A DNA stretch of 64,000 nt, from positions 124,001 to 188,000 of the forward strand of contig NZ_PDUW01000001.1 of the NCBI RefSeq assembly GCF_003545815.1, read 5' to 3'. Shown piece by piece: positions 10,829 through 19,372 of this stretch. A program made the translations under genes and the position numbers. Position 1 is the first letter of the stretch. Every line of letters begins with the position of its first letter. Below the pieces are notes generated by a model. That model was given only the letters and a program-made list of their open reading frames with translations. It searched no databases and was not told where the DNA came from. Source of the DNA: Pusillimonas caeni (GTDB lineage: Bacteria; Pseudomonadota; Gammaproteobacteria; Burkholderiales; Burkholderiaceae_B).

Positions 10829-11077
10829 ATGAATACATTCACACAAATTCTCCGCGGCGTACTGTTTCTCATCCTGGCCATTTGCGGCATGGCCATGGCC
10901 TTCGTCTTCATGGTGTCCACCGCGATCGCCATCGGTGTTCTGTATATCGTGGCCCGCGTCAAGGGCCGCCCCTTCGGCGTACGCGCCTACTGGGAAGAAC
11001 GCCGCCAGCCGCGCGGCCGGCCTTCGGCATTCCGCAAGGACGACGTCGTCGACGTCAAGATGCGCGAAATTCCCTAG
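10829..11077 (+). CDS. Small membrane protein, unknown function
   Basis: The product is an 82-residue protein with a strongly hydrophobic stretch (about residues 9-42) followed by a basic tail (EERRQPRGRPSAFRKDD). One long or two short transmembrane helices with a cytoplasmic tail are likely. I do not recognise a family. It lies in the 85 to 475 base space between the divergent apbC and metG and is followed by a long perfect hairpin at 11119-11170, consistent with a short single-gene transcript. Codon use matches the core genes around it, so it is probably real. Confidence 0.65.
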   Translation: MNTFTQILRGVLFLILAICGMAMAFVFMVSTAIAIGVLYIVARVKGRPFGVRAYWEERRQPRGRPSAFRKDDVVDVKMREIP

Positions 11078-11118
11078 GGCCCGAACGCGCCCGCCGCCCA
11101 AAGCCCCGGCGATTCATT

Positions 11119-11170
11119 ACAATAGAACCGCCCTGGCGCGCCTTCCCGCGCGCCAGGGCGGTTCTATTGT
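11119..11170. terminator. Perfect 22-bp inverted repeat (hairpin, probable terminator)
   Basis: Bases 11119-11140 are the exact reverse complement of 11149-11170, with an 8-base loop. The stem is GC-rich in the centre with AATAGAAC/GTTCTATT ends. No clean U-tract follows on either strand. It lies after the small membrane-protein gene and 54 bases before the metG start, so it could end upstream transcription or act in the metG leader. Confidence 0.6.
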
Positions 11171-11224
11171 GCATTCCACCGGCCACGCCGCAAGCCCGCC
11201 CTTACCTTTTTTTACGCATTGTTC

Positions 11225-13294
11225 ATGACGCGCACGATATTTGTCACCACCGCCCTTCCCTATGCCAACGGCTCTTTCCATATTGGTCACATCATGGAAT
11301 ACATCCAGGCCGACATCTGGGTGAGGTCGATGCGGATGGCCGGACATACCGTGCATTTCGTCGGCGCCGACGACGCCCACGGCGCGCCCATCATGCTCAA
11401 GGCCGAAAGCGAGGGCATCACGCCGCAAGAACTGGTGGCGCGCTATGCGGCCGAACGGCCGCGCTATCTGGACGGCTTCCAGATCAAGTTCGACCATTGG
11501 CACTCGACCGACTCGCCCGAGAACGTCGCGCTGTCGCAGGACATCTACACAAGCCTTAAATCCGCCGGCTTCATCAGCTCGCGCAGCGTCGAGCAGTTCT
11601 ACGACCCGGTCAAGGGCATGTTCCTGCCCGACCGCTACATCAAGGGCGAATGCCCCACCTGCCACGCCAAAGACCAGTACGGCGACGCCTGCGAATCCTG
11701 CGGCGCCGTCTACTCGCCCACCGAACTGATCGAGCCCTACTCCACGCTTACCCACGCCAAGCCGGTGCTCAAGTCGTCCGAGCACTTCTTTTTCAAGCTT
11801 TCCGACCCGCGCTGCGTGGAATTCCTGCAGGAATGGACGGCGGGCGACAACCGCCGGGGCAAGAAGCGCCTGCAGGCCGAGGTGCTGGCCAAGACCCGCG
11901 AGTGGCTGGGCACGGGCAAAGAAGGCAGCGAAGCCAATCTGGCCGACTGGGACATCTCGCGCGATGCGCCCTACTTCGGTATCGAGATTCCCGACGCGCC
12001 GGGCAAGTACTTCTATGTCTGGCTCGATGCGCCGGTGGGCTACCTGGCTTCGTTCAAGGCCTACTGCGACAAACAGGGGCTGGACTTCGGCGCCCTGCTG
12101 GACCCGGCCGGCGAAACCGAGCAGGTGCACTTCATCGGCAAGGACATCGTGTATTTCCACGCCCTGTTCTGGCCCGCCATGCTGAAGTTCTCGGGCCGCA
12201 AGACGCCCGACGGCCTGCACGTGCACGGCTTCATCACCGTCAGCGGCGAGAAGATGTCCAAAAGCCGGGGCACGGGCATTTCGCCCCTGCGCTATCTCGA
12301 GGTCGGCATGGACCCCGAATGGCTGCGCTACTACATCGCCGCCAAGCTCAATTCCCATGTCGAAGACCTGGACTTCAACCCCGACGACTTCGTCGCCCGG
12401 GTCAACAGCGACCTGGTCGGCAAATACGTCAACATCGCCAGCCGCGCCGCCAACTTCATCAGCAAGTATTTCGACGGCGAACTGGGCTATGTCGGCGACG
12501 CCACGGCGCTGTCCAGCGACATCGCCGCGGTGGTCGCCGAAGTGCAGGCCGATTTCGAGGCGCGCGAGTACGGCCGCGCCATCCGGCGCCTGATGGCCTA
12601 CGCCGACACGGTCAACCAGGCCTTCGACGCCGCCCAGCCCTGGGTGCTGGCCAAGGGCCTCACGCCCGACGACGAACGCCGCGCCGCGCTGCAGGACATC
12701 TGCTCCCGCGCGCTGGCAGGCTTCAAGGCCCTGTCGGTGATGCTTACCCCTATCCTGCCCGCGCTCACCGCCCGCGTGGCCCGGGACCTCTTCGGCGACG
12801 CCGCAGCATATCGCTGGCAGGACGCCTCGGCGCTCCCCGCCCGCATCGAAAAATTCAAGCATCTGATGCAGCGGGTGGAGCCTTCGATGCTCGACGCTTT
12901 GTTCGAACCGCCGGCGGCGGCCGTGCCCACCCCGGGCGGCGAGGCCATCGCCGACGTCATCGACATCAAGGACTTTGCCAAGGTCGACCTGCGCATCGCG
13001 CGCATCGTGGCCTGCGAGGCCGTCGAGGGCTCCGACAAGCTGCTGCGCCTGACGCTCGACGCGGGCGAGGGCCGTCATCGGCAAGTGTTCTCGGGCATCA
13101 AGGCGTCTTATTCGCCTGAAGACCTTACCGGCAAGCTCACCGTGCTGGTGGCCAACCTGGCGCCGCGCAAGATGCGCTTCGGCGTGTCCGAAGGCATGGT
13201 GCTGGCCGCCAGCCATGCCGATGAAAAGTCGCATCCGGGCATCTATATCCTCGAACCCTGGCCCGGCGCCGAGCCGGGCATGCGCATCTCGTAA
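11225..13294 (+). CDS. metG: Methionyl-tRNA synthetase
   Basis: The 689-residue protein charges tRNA-Met in the cytoplasm. The class I HIGH motif is at residues 19-22 ([12 protein letters not shown]), a zinc knuckle [18 protein letters not shown] lies near 140-160, and the KMSKS loop ([11 protein letters not shown]) is near residue 345. The C-terminal 110 residues form an EMAP-II-like tRNA-binding dimerisation domain, as in E. coli-type long MetRS. ATG 11225 ([16 protein letters not shown]) is chosen over a TTG two codons upstream. The stop overlaps the start of the CDF transporter by one base (TAATG), so the two are coupled. Confidence 0.97.
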   Translation: MTRTIFVTTALPYANGSFHIGHIMEYIQADIWVRSMRMAGHTVHFVGADDAHGAPIMLKAESEGITPQELVARYAAERPRYLDGFQIKFDHWHSTDSPENVALSQDIYTSLKSAGFISSRSVEQFYDPVKGMFLPDRYIKGECPTCHAKDQYGDACESCGAVYSPTELIEPYSTLTHAKPVLKSSEHFFFKLSDPRCVEFLQEWTAGDNRRGKKRLQAEVLAKTREWLGTGKEGSEANLADWDISRDAPYFGIEIPDAPGKYFYVWLDAPVGYLASFKAYCDKQGLDFGALLDPAGETEQVHFIGKDIVYFHALFWPAMLKFSGRKTPDGLHVHGFITVSGEKMSKSRGTGISPLRYLEVGMDPEWLRYYIAAKLNSHVEDLDFNPDDFVARVNSDLVGKYVNIASRAANFISKYFDGELGYVGDATALSSDIAAVVAEVQADFEAREYGRAIRRLMAYADTVNQAFDAAQPWVLAKGLTPDDERRAALQDICSRALAGFKALSVMLTPILPALTARVARDLFGDAAAYRWQDASALPARIEKFKHLMQRVEPSMLDALFEPPAAAVPTPGGEAIADVIDIKDFAKVDLRIARIVACEAVEGSDKLLRLTLDAGEGRHRQVFSGIKASYSPEDLTGKLTVLVANLAPRKMRFGVSEGMVLAASHADEKSHPGIYILEPWPGAEPGMRIS

Positions 13295-14199
13295 TGCAGA
13301 ACGGGCTCGATCCCGTACGCTACCAGACGGGGCGCGCCGCTATCTTGGTCAGCGTGGCCGTCAATCTGGTGCTGACCGCCGTCCAGATGATTGTCGGCAT
13401 GCTGGCGCACTCACAGGCGCTGGTGGCCGACGCCATCCACACCCTTTCCGACCTGCTGGCCGACGGCGTGGTGCTGGCGGCCAATGCGCAAAGCCGCAAG
13501 GCGCCCGACGCCGACCACCAGTACGGCCACCTGCGCTTCGAAACCGCGGCGTCCATGATCCTGGGGGTGTTGCTGATGGTCGTCGGCGCCGGCCTGCTGT
13601 GGAGGGCCTTCGGCAATCTGCAGAGCCCGGCCGACATCCCGAAGGTCCATCCCGCCGCCCTGTTCGTGGCCCTGCTGGCCATCGCCTGCAAAGAAACGCT
13701 GTTCCGCTACATGCTCAAGGTGGGCGAGCGCATACGCTCGACCATGCTCATCGCGAATGCCTGGCATGCACGCTCGGACGCCGCCTCTTCCCTCGTGGTC
13801 GCACTGGGCATCGTCGCCAACCTGGCCGGCTTTCCCATGGCCGATCCGCTGGCGGCGCTGGTGGTCGGCCTGATGATCGCCCGCATGGGCTGGAAGTTCT
13901 TCGCCGGTTCGTTCGCCGACCTGATGGACCGCGCGGTCGACGCCGACACCGAGAACCGCATCCGCGGCCATCTGCTGGCCACGCCGGGGGTGCTGGGCAT
14001 CCATGACCTGAAGACCCGCAAGCTGGGCGACATGATCTGGGTCGAGGTGGACATCGAGATGGATGGCAGCCTGTCCATCGCCGAAGGGCACGAGATCGCC
14101 GTCAGGGCGCGCGCCCGCGTCATGGAAAACGAGCCGGTGCTCGATGTAATGACGCATTTCGATCCGGTCGACCCCGACGAAGCGCAGTTTCGGCAATAG
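13294..14199 (+). CDS. Cation diffusion facilitator (CDF) metal exporter
   Basis: The 301-residue CDF family protein has about six membrane helices in the first 210 residues and a cytoplasmic domain after them. The two halves of the transport site are visible: DAIHTLSD (helix 2, about residue 47) and HARSDAASS (helix 5, about residue 160), supplying the Asp/His metal ligands. Family members export Zn, Fe, Co, Mn or Cd against protons; the metal cannot be read from sequence here. It is translationally coupled to metG by a one-base overlap, which is a genomic habit rather than a functional link. Confidence 0.9.
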   Translation: MQNGLDPVRYQTGRAAILVSVAVNLVLTAVQMIVGMLAHSQALVADAIHTLSDLLADGVVLAANAQSRKAPDADHQYGHLRFETAASMILGVLLMVVGAGLLWRAFGNLQSPADIPKVHPAALFVALLAIACKETLFRYMLKVGERIRSTMLIANAWHARSDAASSLVVALGIVANLAGFPMADPLAALVVGLMIARMGWKFFAGSFADLMDRAVDADTENRIRGHLLATPGVLGIHDLKTRKLGDMIWVEVDIEMDGSLSIAEGHEIAVRARARVMENEPVLDVMTHFDPVDPDEAQFRQ

Positions 14200-14409
14200 C
14201 GCCATTACGAAATGCATCGATGCGGCGCAGCCATGCCAGGCTTTTCGCCCGGCCCGCGAGCTCGCCGGAGCCGCCACAGGCGCAGACCGATGACTTCACG
14301 TGCCCTCGCATGGAAGGTCGCGGCTTGCGCTTGGCCTGCGGCCGACGCCGAGGTCTACAATTAAATGATTGCGCCGGCGCGCCGCCGACCTGCCGAAAAC
14401 GGAGGAACC

Positions 14410-15879
14410 ATGGCTTTTGACCTCGAACTGAAAGACTCCAGTCTCGTCCGCCAGCAATGCCACATAGACGGCCAATGGGTCGATGCCGACAACGGGGGGC
14501 ACATCGAAGTGCGCGACCCGGCCAGCGGCGAGATCGTGGGCCGGGTGCCCAGGGCCGGCGCGGCCGAGACCCAGCGCGCCATCGATGCCGCCGAGCGCGC
14601 GCTGCCCGCCTGGCGCGCCCGCACGGCCGCCGATAGGGCCCGCCTGCTTCGGCGCTGGTACGAGCTGCTGATGCAGAACCAGGAAGACCTGGCCCGCCTG
14701 ATGACGCTGGAGCAGGGCAAGCCCCTGGCCGAATCGCGCGGCGAAATCGCCTACGCGGCCTCTTTCATCGAATGGTTCGCCGAAGAGGGCAAGCGCGCCT
14801 ATGGCGAGATCATTCCCTCGCCGTTTCCCGACAATCGGCTGCTGGTGCTGAAGCAGCCCATCGGCGTATGCGCCGCCATCACGCCCTGGAACTTTCCCTC
14901 GGCCATGATCACCCGCAAGGCCGGCCCCGCCCTGGCGGCCGGCTGCACCATGGTGCTCAAGCCGGCCGGCGCAACGCCCCTCTCTGCGCTGGCCCTGGCC
15001 GAACTGGCCTGCCGCGCCGGCATCCCGGCGGGCGTGTTCAACGTGGTCACCGGCGACTCCGGCCCCATAGGCGAAACGCTTACCCGCAGCCCCGTCGTGC
15101 GCAAGCTTTCCTTCACCGGCTCGACCGAAATCGGCCGCCAGCTGATGGCGCAAAGCGCCCCCACGCTCAAGAAGCTCTCCCTTGAACTGGGCGGCAACGC
15201 GCCCTTCATCGTCTTCGACGACGCCGACGTCGACGCGGCCGTGGCGGGCGCCGTCGCGTCCAAGTACCGCAACACCGGCCAGACCTGCGTCTGCACCAAT
15301 CGCTTCCTCGTGCAAAGCGGCATCTACGATTCCTTCGCAAGCAAGCTCGCCGCCGCCACCCAGGCGCTCAAGGTGGGGCCGGGCCTGGACGAAGACGTGG
15401 TGCAAGGGCCGCTCATCAACCGGGCGGCGCTGGAGAAAGTCGAAGAGCTGGTTGCCGATGCCACGAGCAAGGGCGCACAGGTACTGGTCGGCGGCAGGCG
15501 CCACGAGCTGGGCGGTCTCTGGTATCAACCCACCGTGCTCACCGGCATCGACCCCGGCATGGACCTGACCCGGCAGGAAATCTTCGGACCGGTCTCGGCG
15601 CTGATGCGCTTCGACACCGAAGCAGAAGCCATCGCGCATGCCAACGACACCGAATTCGGCCTGGCCTCTTACCTCTACAGCCGCGACATGGCGCGCATCT
15701 GGCGGGTTTCAGAAGCGCTGGAGTACGGCATGGTGGGCATCAACACCGGCCTGATCTCGACCGAAGTGGCGCCCTTTGGCGGCGTCAAGCATTCGGGCCT
15801 GGGCCGCGAAGGCTCGCGGCACGGCCTGGACGACTATATGGAATTGAAGTACCTCGCGCTTGGAGGCGTGCAGCCCTAG
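14410..15879 (+). CDS. gabD: Succinate-semialdehyde dehydrogenase (NADP+)
   Basis: The 489-residue aldehyde dehydrogenase has the NAD(P) site segment ITPWNFPSAMITRK (about 155), the FTGSTEIGRQL loop (about 235), the general-base region LELGGNAPFIVFDD (about 255) and the catalytic Cys in NTGQTCVCTNRF (about 290). The motifs and length fit the GabD class, which oxidises succinate semialdehyde to succinate in GABA catabolism. A strong GGAGG ribosome site at 14401 decides the ATG at 14410. The gene converges on a LysR gene with a 4-base overlap of the stops. No GABA transaminase is nearby. Confidence 0.88.
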   Translation: MAFDLELKDSSLVRQQCHIDGQWVDADNGGHIEVRDPASGEIVGRVPRAGAAETQRAIDAAERALPAWRARTAADRARLLRRWYELLMQNQEDLARLMTLEQGKPLAESRGEIAYAASFIEWFAEEGKRAYGEIIPSPFPDNRLLVLKQPIGVCAAITPWNFPSAMITRKAGPALAAGCTMVLKPAGATPLSALALAELACRAGIPAGVFNVVTGDSGPIGETLTRSPVVRKLSFTGSTEIGRQLMAQSAPTLKKLSLELGGNAPFIVFDDADVDAAVAGAVASKYRNTGQTCVCTNRFLVQSGIYDSFASKLAAATQALKVGPGLDEDVVQGPLINRAALEKVEELVADATSKGAQVLVGGRRHELGGLWYQPTVLTGIDPGMDLTRQEIFGPVSALMRFDTEAEAIAHANDTEFGLASYLYSRDMARIWRVSEALEYGMVGINTGLISTEVAPFGGVKHSGLGREGSRHGLDDYMELKYLALGGVQP

Positions 15880-16775
15880 GCGGGAAGCTCCTGACGCTGC
15901 TCGAGCAGCCAGCGCCGCACCATGTCCGTGGACCCGCGCCGGCGCGGATGCCGGGGCGCGACCACGTGGAAATCGGCCTGGCCGCGCAGTATGCCGGGCA
16001 AGGCTTGGACCAGGCGCGACGATTTCAACTCCGGCTCGGCCAGAAAGCGGCTGACCAGCGCAATGCCCTGCCCCGCCATGGCCGCGTCGATCGCCAGACT
16101 CGTCTGATTGAAGCGCAGCTTTCGGGCGCCGGCCGGCACGCCGACGCCATGGGCTTCCTTGAGAAAGCGCGGCCACAGATCGTGGGCATCCTGCAGCAGC
16201 ACCTGTCCGTCCAGGTCGGCCGGCCGCAGCGATGCCGCGCCTTGCGGCAGCAGAATGGGGCTGCACACCGCAATCAGCTCCTGGACGAACAGCAGGTCTG
16301 ACTCCAGTTCCGGCCCGAAGGGCGGATTCCCCTGCCGCACCGCGATGTCCACGTCGTCGCGGCGAAAGTCCGAGACTTTCTCGCTGGCCAGTATGCGTAG
16401 GTCGACGAAGGGGTGGGCCTCTACGAATTCAGGCAGGCGGGGAATGAGCCACTTCGAGGCAAAGGTGGGCGTGACGCTGATGGTCAGCCGCTCGGGCGCC
16501 GGACGCAAAGCGCTCGTGGCGTCGGCCAGCAGCTCGAATGCGCGGCGGACCTCGGGCGCATAGGCGCGGCCCTGCTCGGTCAGCGCCAGGCGGCGCGGCA
16601 GGCGCTCGAACAGCTGGATGCCCAGATAGGCCTCCAGTCCCCGCACCTGCTGCGCCACCGCGGCCTGCGTGACGCTGAGTTCTTCGGCGGCCAATCGGAA
16701 ATTGAGATGCCTTGCCGCCGCCTCGAAGGCGCGCAAGCCGTTCAGCGGCGGCAGGCGTGAAGTGCCAGGTGTCAT
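15876..16775 (-). CDS. LysR-type transcriptional regulator (GcvA-like)
   Basis: The 299-residue protein has an N-terminal winged HTH (LPPLNGLRAFEAAARHLNFR through AAVAQQVRGLEAYLG, residues 8-65) and a periplasmic-binding-like effector domain. The opening PPLNGLRAFEAAARH is typical of the GcvA branch. It is convergent with gabD and divergent from the first SDR gene, with 149 bases between. LysR proteins usually act on a divergent promoter, so the SDR gene at 16925 is the first candidate target; this is inference from position. Confidence 0.9.
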   Translation of the reverse strand: MTPGTSRLPPLNGLRAFEAAARHLNFRLAAEELSVTQAAVAQQVRGLEAYLGIQLFERLPRRLALTEQGRAYAPEVRRAFELLADATSALRPAPERLTISVTPTFASKWLIPRLPEFVEAHPFVDLRILASEKVSDFRRDDVDIAVRQGNPPFGPELESDLLFVQELIAVCSPILLPQGAASLRPADLDGQVLLQDAHDLWPRFLKEAHGVGVPAGARKLRFNQTSLAIDAAMAGQGIALVSRFLAEPELKSSRLVQALPGILRGQADFHVVAPRHPRRRGSTDMVRRWLLEQRQELPA

Positions 16776-16924
16776 AAATGTGTTCGCCGGCGGCCCGGCC
16801 TTAACGATAGTTTTTCTATTGAATCAAGCGAGTTATTCTCGCTCGAACAAATATACTTCCTGCCCTATGATAGATCCATAAATGGCATTAAGCCATCGCC
16901 ACCCCCAATTATCCGGAGATACAC
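16776..16924. promoter_or_regulatory. Divergent LysR/SDR promoter region
   Basis: This is a 149-base AT-richer gap between the start of the LysR gene and the start of the SDR gene. It should hold both promoters and the regulator's binding site. A short A/T-rich stretch (ATAGTTTTTCTATTGAAT, 16807-16824) is the least GC part. The ribosome site CCGGAGAT precedes the SDR ATG. No exact operator was assigned. Confidence 0.5.
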
Positions 16925-17629
16925 ATGGCAGTAGAAAAAGTTGCGCTGATCACCGCCGGCGGCAGCGGCATGGGCGCCGCCGCGGCGCGGCGCCTCGCCC
17001 AGGACGGCTTCCGCGTGGGCATACTTTCATCGTCGGGCAAGGGCGAGGCCCTGGCCAAAGAACTCGGCGGCCTCGGCATCACGGGTTCCAACCAGTCCAA
17101 CGACGACCTGAAGACGCTCGTCGACACCGCGCTCGAAAAATGGGGCCGCATCGACGTCCTGGTCAACAGCGCGGGCCACGGTCCACGCGCGCCCGTCCTC
17201 GATCTGAGCGATGAAGACTGGCACAAAGGCATGGAAGTGTATTTCTTGAACGCCGTCCGCCCCACCCGCCTCGTCACGCCCGCCATGGTCGAGCAGAAGT
17301 CCGGCGTCATCATCAATATCTCCACCTTCGCCGCCTTCGAGCCCGACCCGGCCTTTCCCACCTCGGGCGTGTTCCGCGCCGGCCTGGCGGCCTTCACCAA
17401 GCTGTTCGCCGACAAGTACGCCGCCGACAACGTCCGCATGAACAACGTCCTGCCCGGCTTCTTCGACAGCCTGCCCGAAAAAGCCGAATCCCGCGCCCGC
17501 ATCCCCCTGGGCCGCTACGGCAAGGTCGAGGAAATGGCCGCCACCATCGCCTTCGTGGCCTCTGAAGGCGGCGCCTACATCACGGGACAGAACATCCGGG
17601 TCGACGGCGGGATCACACGGTCGGTGTAG
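16925..17629 (+). CDS. Atypical SDR-family protein lacking the YxxxK catalytic pair
   Basis: The 234-residue protein has a Rossmann fold of the short-chain dehydrogenase/reductase type: nucleotide loop TAGGSGMGAAAA at residues 10-21, NSAGHG in place of NNAG near residue 80, and a C-terminal ITGQNIRVDGG. The Ser of the active site is present (NISTFAAF). Where classical members read YSASKAAL, this one reads SGVFRAGL, so both the Tyr and the Lys are replaced. Substrate and even catalysis are uncertain. It is divergent from a LysR gene that may control it. Confidence 0.8.
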   Translation: MAVEKVALITAGGSGMGAAAARRLAQDGFRVGILSSSGKGEALAKELGGLGITGSNQSNDDLKTLVDTALEKWGRIDVLVNSAGHGPRAPVLDLSDEDWHKGMEVYFLNAVRPTRLVTPAMVEQKSGVIINISTFAAFEPDPAFPTSGVFRAGLAAFTKLFADKYAADNVRMNNVLPGFFDSLPEKAESRARIPLGRYGKVEEMAATIAFVASEGGAYITGQNIRVDGGITRSV

Positions 17630-17660
17630 CACCCGCGCGGCACAGAACACGGGCCACTAA

Positions 17661-17699
17661 GCAGGCCGCGTCCGGTACCCCTTCCGGCGCGCGGCCTGC
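17661..17699. terminator. GC-rich hairpin between the two SDR genes
   Basis: GCAGGCCGCG at 17661-17670 pairs exactly with CGCGGCCTGC at 17690-17699, with a smaller CCGG/CCGG pairing inside the loop. It lies 31 bases after the first SDR stop. There is no U-tract, so this is a plausible but not proven terminator. Confidence 0.45.
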
Positions 17700-17751
17700 G
17701 GTCCGTGCCCATTGATCGGGCATAATGGCCGCTTGCTGACCGGAGTGAAAC

Positions 17752-18513
17752 ATGACCCAACGCGTACTCATCACCGCCGGCGCGGGCGGTATCGGGCTGG
17801 CCACCGCCCAGGCCTTTCTTGACCGCGGCGCCCGCGTGCATATCATGGATATCGACGCAGCCGCCCTGCGGCGGGCCACGGCGGACAACCCGTCCATCAC
17901 AGCCACCCAGGGCGATGTCGCCAAGCCCGACGACCTGGACCGGCTGTTCGACGATGTGCGCAAGCAGCTCGGCGGGCTTGACGTACTCGTGAACAACGCC
18001 GGCATCGCCGGCGCCACGGCTTCCGTCGCCGACTATCCGCTGGATATCTGGAGCGCCGTCGTCGACATCAATCTGACCGGGACCTTCATGGTCACGCAGC
18101 GGGCCATCCCTTTGCTGGAAGAGTCCGACGCCGGCTCCGTCATCGTCATGTCCTCGCTGGCTGGCCGCTTCGGCTACCCGAATCGCGTTGCCTACTCCAC
18201 CACCAAATGGGGCCTGATCGGCTTCACCAAGACCCTGGCCATGGAACTGGGCCCGCAGGGCATCACGGCAAATTCCATCCACCCCGGCGCCGTCGAAGGC
18301 CCTCGCCTGCAGTCCGTGCTCGAAGGCCGCGCCCAATCGTCCGGCCGCAGTGTTCAGGATGAAGCCGAATCGGCCATGGCCAACCAGTCGATCAAGAAGT
18401 TCACCGCCCCGGCGGACATCGCGGCGCTGGTGGTTTTCCTGGCCGGGCCGCATGCGCGCACGATCTCGGGGCAGGTGTTTCCGATAGACGGGGATTCGAA
18501 GTCTACGGTGTGA
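17752..18513 (+). CDS. Short-chain dehydrogenase/reductase, classical type
   Basis: The 253-residue protein has a complete classical SDR motif set: TAGAGGIGLATA nucleotide loop (about 8-19), NNAGIAG (about 82), active-site Ser in VIVMSSLAG (about 132-140), and Tyr/Lys in VAYSTTKWGLIGFTK. The C-terminal SGQVFPIDGD follows the FabG/BDH-like pattern. It is an NAD(P)-dependent oxidoreductase of unknown substrate. It stands alone after a hairpin and converges on the DUF411 gene with a 5-base gap. The intact active site contrasts with the neighbouring SDR. Confidence 0.9.
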   Translation: MTQRVLITAGAGGIGLATAQAFLDRGARVHIMDIDAAALRRATADNPSITATQGDVAKPDDLDRLFDDVRKQLGGLDVLVNNAGIAGATASVADYPLDIWSAVVDINLTGTFMVTQRAIPLLEESDAGSVIVMSSLAGRFGYPNRVAYSTTKWGLIGFTKTLAMELGPQGITANSIHPGAVEGPRLQSVLEGRAQSSGRSVQDEAESAMANQSIKKFTAPADIAALVVFLAGPHARTISGQVFPIDGDSKSTV

Positions 18514-18518
18514 GGAAA

Positions 18519-18935
18519 TCAATCGCGTGAAAAAGGCTTGCCGTCGAAATCGACCGTGATCAGATTGCCGTCGAGCTCGCCCATGCCGGGCGCATTCAGG
18601 GGCATGCCGGGCGCGGCGACGCCCTTCACGGACGAGTCCGCGATAAGCTTGTGCACGACATTGGCCGGCACGTGGCCTTCGATCAACTGCCCCGTGCCCT
18701 CGACCACGCCCGTATGGCACGAGCTCAGTTGCACGGGTACGCCCAGCCTCTGCTTGATCGAAACCATGTCCTCCGTCTTGACCGCCTTGACGTCGAAACC
18801 CGCTTCTCTCATGTGCTCGACCCAGCCCGAACAGCAGCCGCAGTTCGGATCCTGGTAGACGGTGATCGCGTCGGTGGCGGCGTGGGCGAAGGTCGATGCG
18901 GCGGCCAGGGCGATGGCGGTCATCCATGATTTCAT
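18519..18935 (-). CDS. DUF411 family exported metal-binding protein
   Basis: Translation from ATG 18935 gives 138 residues with a signal peptide (MKSWMTAIALAAASTFAHA) and the DUF411 core: VYQDPNCGCCSGWVEHM, then a conserved Cys in LSSCHTGVVEG and the segment IEGHVPANVV. DUF411 proteins are periplasmic and often lie next to copper-resistance genes; none is adjacent here. A longer reading frame upstream is not used because the signal peptide and CGGAG-like ribosome site fix this start. The role in metal handling is inferred from the family. Confidence 0.88.
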   Translation of the reverse strand: MKSWMTAIALAAASTFAHAATDAITVYQDPNCGCCSGWVEHMREAGFDVKAVKTEDMVSIKQRLGVPVQLSSCHTGVVEGTGQLIEGHVPANVVHKLIADSSVKGVAAPGMPLNAPGMGELDGNLITVDFDGKPFSRD

Positions 18936-19129
18936 GCGGGCGCTCCGGAAAATTCCATGTATAAGTGTGAGGGCATGGCAATTGAACTGAGCCGCGGCAG
19001 GTTGTCGGTGCACGCGGCGCTGTCTTGCCGACCTCTAGTATGCCTGTTTTACGACGGCGCATAGATGAAGGACAGTGCACTGCCACGCTCGCCGGCGCCG
19101 GATCTTAGAAGTGCGCGCTGGTGCATGCA

Positions 19130-19146
19130 TGCACTGCCTTTGTGCA
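19130..19146 (+). promoter_or_regulatory. NtrC-like enhancer site
   Basis: TGCACTGCCTTTGTGCA matches the TGCAC-N7-GTGCA dyad recognised by NtrC. It lies about 150 bases upstream of a sigma-54 promoter, a normal enhancer distance. A TGCAC half-site is also present at 19076-19080. Confidence 0.65.
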
Positions 19147-19290
19147 ATACAACGGCTCGGCCGCCGTCAAGTGCCCCGCGCAACTTCTGGCAGCCATCGG
19201 CTAAGCGCACCCCCCTTGCGTCGGGTCTCTCCTATAGCGCCACCTTCCGGTTCCATCGATTTCGATATTTTTTCACCAAAGCCGGGGAAA

Positions 19291-19307
19291 CTGGCACAGC
19301 TATTGCG
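19291..19307 (+). promoter_or_regulatory. Sigma-54 promoter
   Basis: CTGGCACAGCTATTGCG has TGGCAC and TTGC with GG and GC exactly 10 bases apart, the -24/-12 geometry of RpoN promoters. It lies 66 bases before the NirB-like gene, which is followed by SUMT, so nitrogen-responsive control of a nitrite-assimilation operon is the simplest reading. Confidence 0.78.
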
Positions 19308-19372
19308 TGATGTATCCGATGTAGGCCAAGCTTGGCCACGTCTTGAGCTTTTGACCGCAAGGAAGCACTTTC

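Larger units (their letters stand above)
18936..19372. promoter_or_regulatory. 437-base intergenic region: DUF411 promoter and nitrogen-type control region
   Basis: No gene is supported here. The right part holds an NtrC-like palindrome (19130-19146) and a sigma-54 promoter (19291-19307) listed separately. An exact 14-base palindrome GTGCATGCATGCAC sits at 19121-19134, overlapping the NtrC-like site. The left part must contain the DUF411 promoter. Confidence 0.6.

Noticed and set aside
11117-13234. 705-codon minus-strand frame
   Set aside because: Lies entirely opposite metG, whose motifs are unambiguous, and starts inside the hairpin repeat.
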